Below are positions 63,291 to 64,000 of a DNA stretch of 64,000 nt, in pieces. How positions within the stretch are numbered: position 1 is the first letter of the stretch; each line of letters starts with the position of its first letter. The stretch is from assembly GCA_007922225.1 (NCBI GenBank), contig ML679956.1:21082689-21146688 (forward strand), given 5' to 3'. This DNA is from Emydura subglobosa. Its lineage: Eukaryota; Chordata; Testudines; Chelidae. A program made the position numbers and the translations under genes. The notes beneath the pieces were generated by a model that was given only the letters and a program-made list of their open reading frames with translations, was not told the DNA's origin and did not search any database.

Positions 63291-64000
63291 CTTTCTTCTA
63301 ACAACTGTATCTTCATGTTTTCTTTCTTAGACTTGCACTATTGTTCAAAATTCTCACTCCAAGAATATTCCAGTGAATATTCTTTACAGGCTGATTCTCC
63401 ATGCCATCCTTGGATAGCACTTGTCTCTTTGTTATACTCGTCTTATACCCATGACAGAGTCATAAATCTGAGAAAGCTGTTCTTTCTCCTAAGTATATGG
63501 CTCTAAAAATATTTCTGCTGTTGTGTTAATTCACAGCTATCGATGGTTTCTTGTTTGTCATAGACCTGGGTGAGTTTTAGTTATATTGCAATACAGCTGT
63601 TGAGATTATTTTCCCTAAGCAGGACGAGCCCTGAGCATGCCATAACGAAGTTTGTCCCTTGTTTTAAGTTCTTGATTATAAGGGCTATTATTCTTATCTT
63701 CATCTTTTCACATAACACAGTTCATTGTTTAAATTCATGAGTTATTTCTTTTTCTCTGGGGAACTGACAAAGCAGTGGGAAAGACAAGGGACAATTCAGC
63801 GTGTCTATTGTGATCAGTGCCTTAGACCTCCCATTGTGATATTGCTATGAACACAAAAGTTACTGTAACTTGAAAAATAAATCATATAGTTTTGATGAGT
63901 CAGGCTGTAGGACAATACTAGTTGTGAATATAGTCAGTTAAATCCTTCTACTGATACACAAATGTGCTTTCTCATTCAGGTCTAGGCTGTGCCTTTAAAG
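63291..64000. other. Unassigned intronic sequence
   Basis: No gene or classified repeat. Confidence 0.4.

Overview
This is vertebrate nuclear DNA, AT-rich and almost wholly intronic. The crowd of CR1-clade LINE fragments, together with hAT, Harbinger-like, DIRS-like and long foldback elements, points to a non-avian sauropsid. A turtle is my best guess and a crocodilian is the alternative; this is inferred from repeat content and not proven.

The only host gene I can support is a voltage-gated potassium channel of the ELK (KCNH) family, most likely KCNH8, read on the minus strand. Three internal exons are present, in transcript order at 58592-58832, 34166-34323 and 20981-21188. They join in frame (phases 0/1, 1/0, 0/1) and encode a continuous stretch from the linker before S1, through S1-S4 (voltage sensor), to S5 and the start of the pore turret. 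The N-terminal PAS exons must lie beyond 64000. The pore helix, S6 and cyclic-nucleotide-binding-homology exons must lie before position 1. The introns inside the window are about 24.3 kb and 13.0 kb, with two partial flanking introns (about 21.0 kb and 5.2 kb).

Everything else is repeat-derived or unassigned. 1-1945: a CR1 scrap, a decayed Harbinger (HARBI1-like) transposase and a CR1 3' half. 3620-4670: CR1, plus strand. About 6070-9085: CR1, plus strand, split by a well-defined 846-bp solo LTR flanked by a 5-bp duplication. 13680-15284: two oppositely oriented CR1 copies, the second split by a hAT-like element. 16998-17408: a hAT-like element with terminal inverted repeats and an 8-bp duplication. 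23953-24247 and 39059-39338: two opposite copies of one hairpin-rich MITE family. 24251-29690: a nearly full-length CR1 (5' UTR, ORF1 esterase remnant, endonuclease, reverse transcriptase, 3' UTR), itself interrupted. 30166-30800: C-terminus of another LINE with a C2H2-type tail. 33026-34060: CR1 close to exon 34166-34323. 37495-37726: a long foldback. 37940-38885: a DIRS-like tyrosine-recombinase remnant. 42695-42943 and 60656-60965: foldback MITEs. 44570-46612: CR1, plus strand. 51929-53545: the best-preserved CR1 reverse transcriptase. 62400-62940: a CR1 3' UTR. 63036-63290: a tRNA-derived SINE.

I found no operon, CRISPR array, RNA gene or undescribed gene system. The interesting content is the nested transposon record and several foldback families inside the channel introns.
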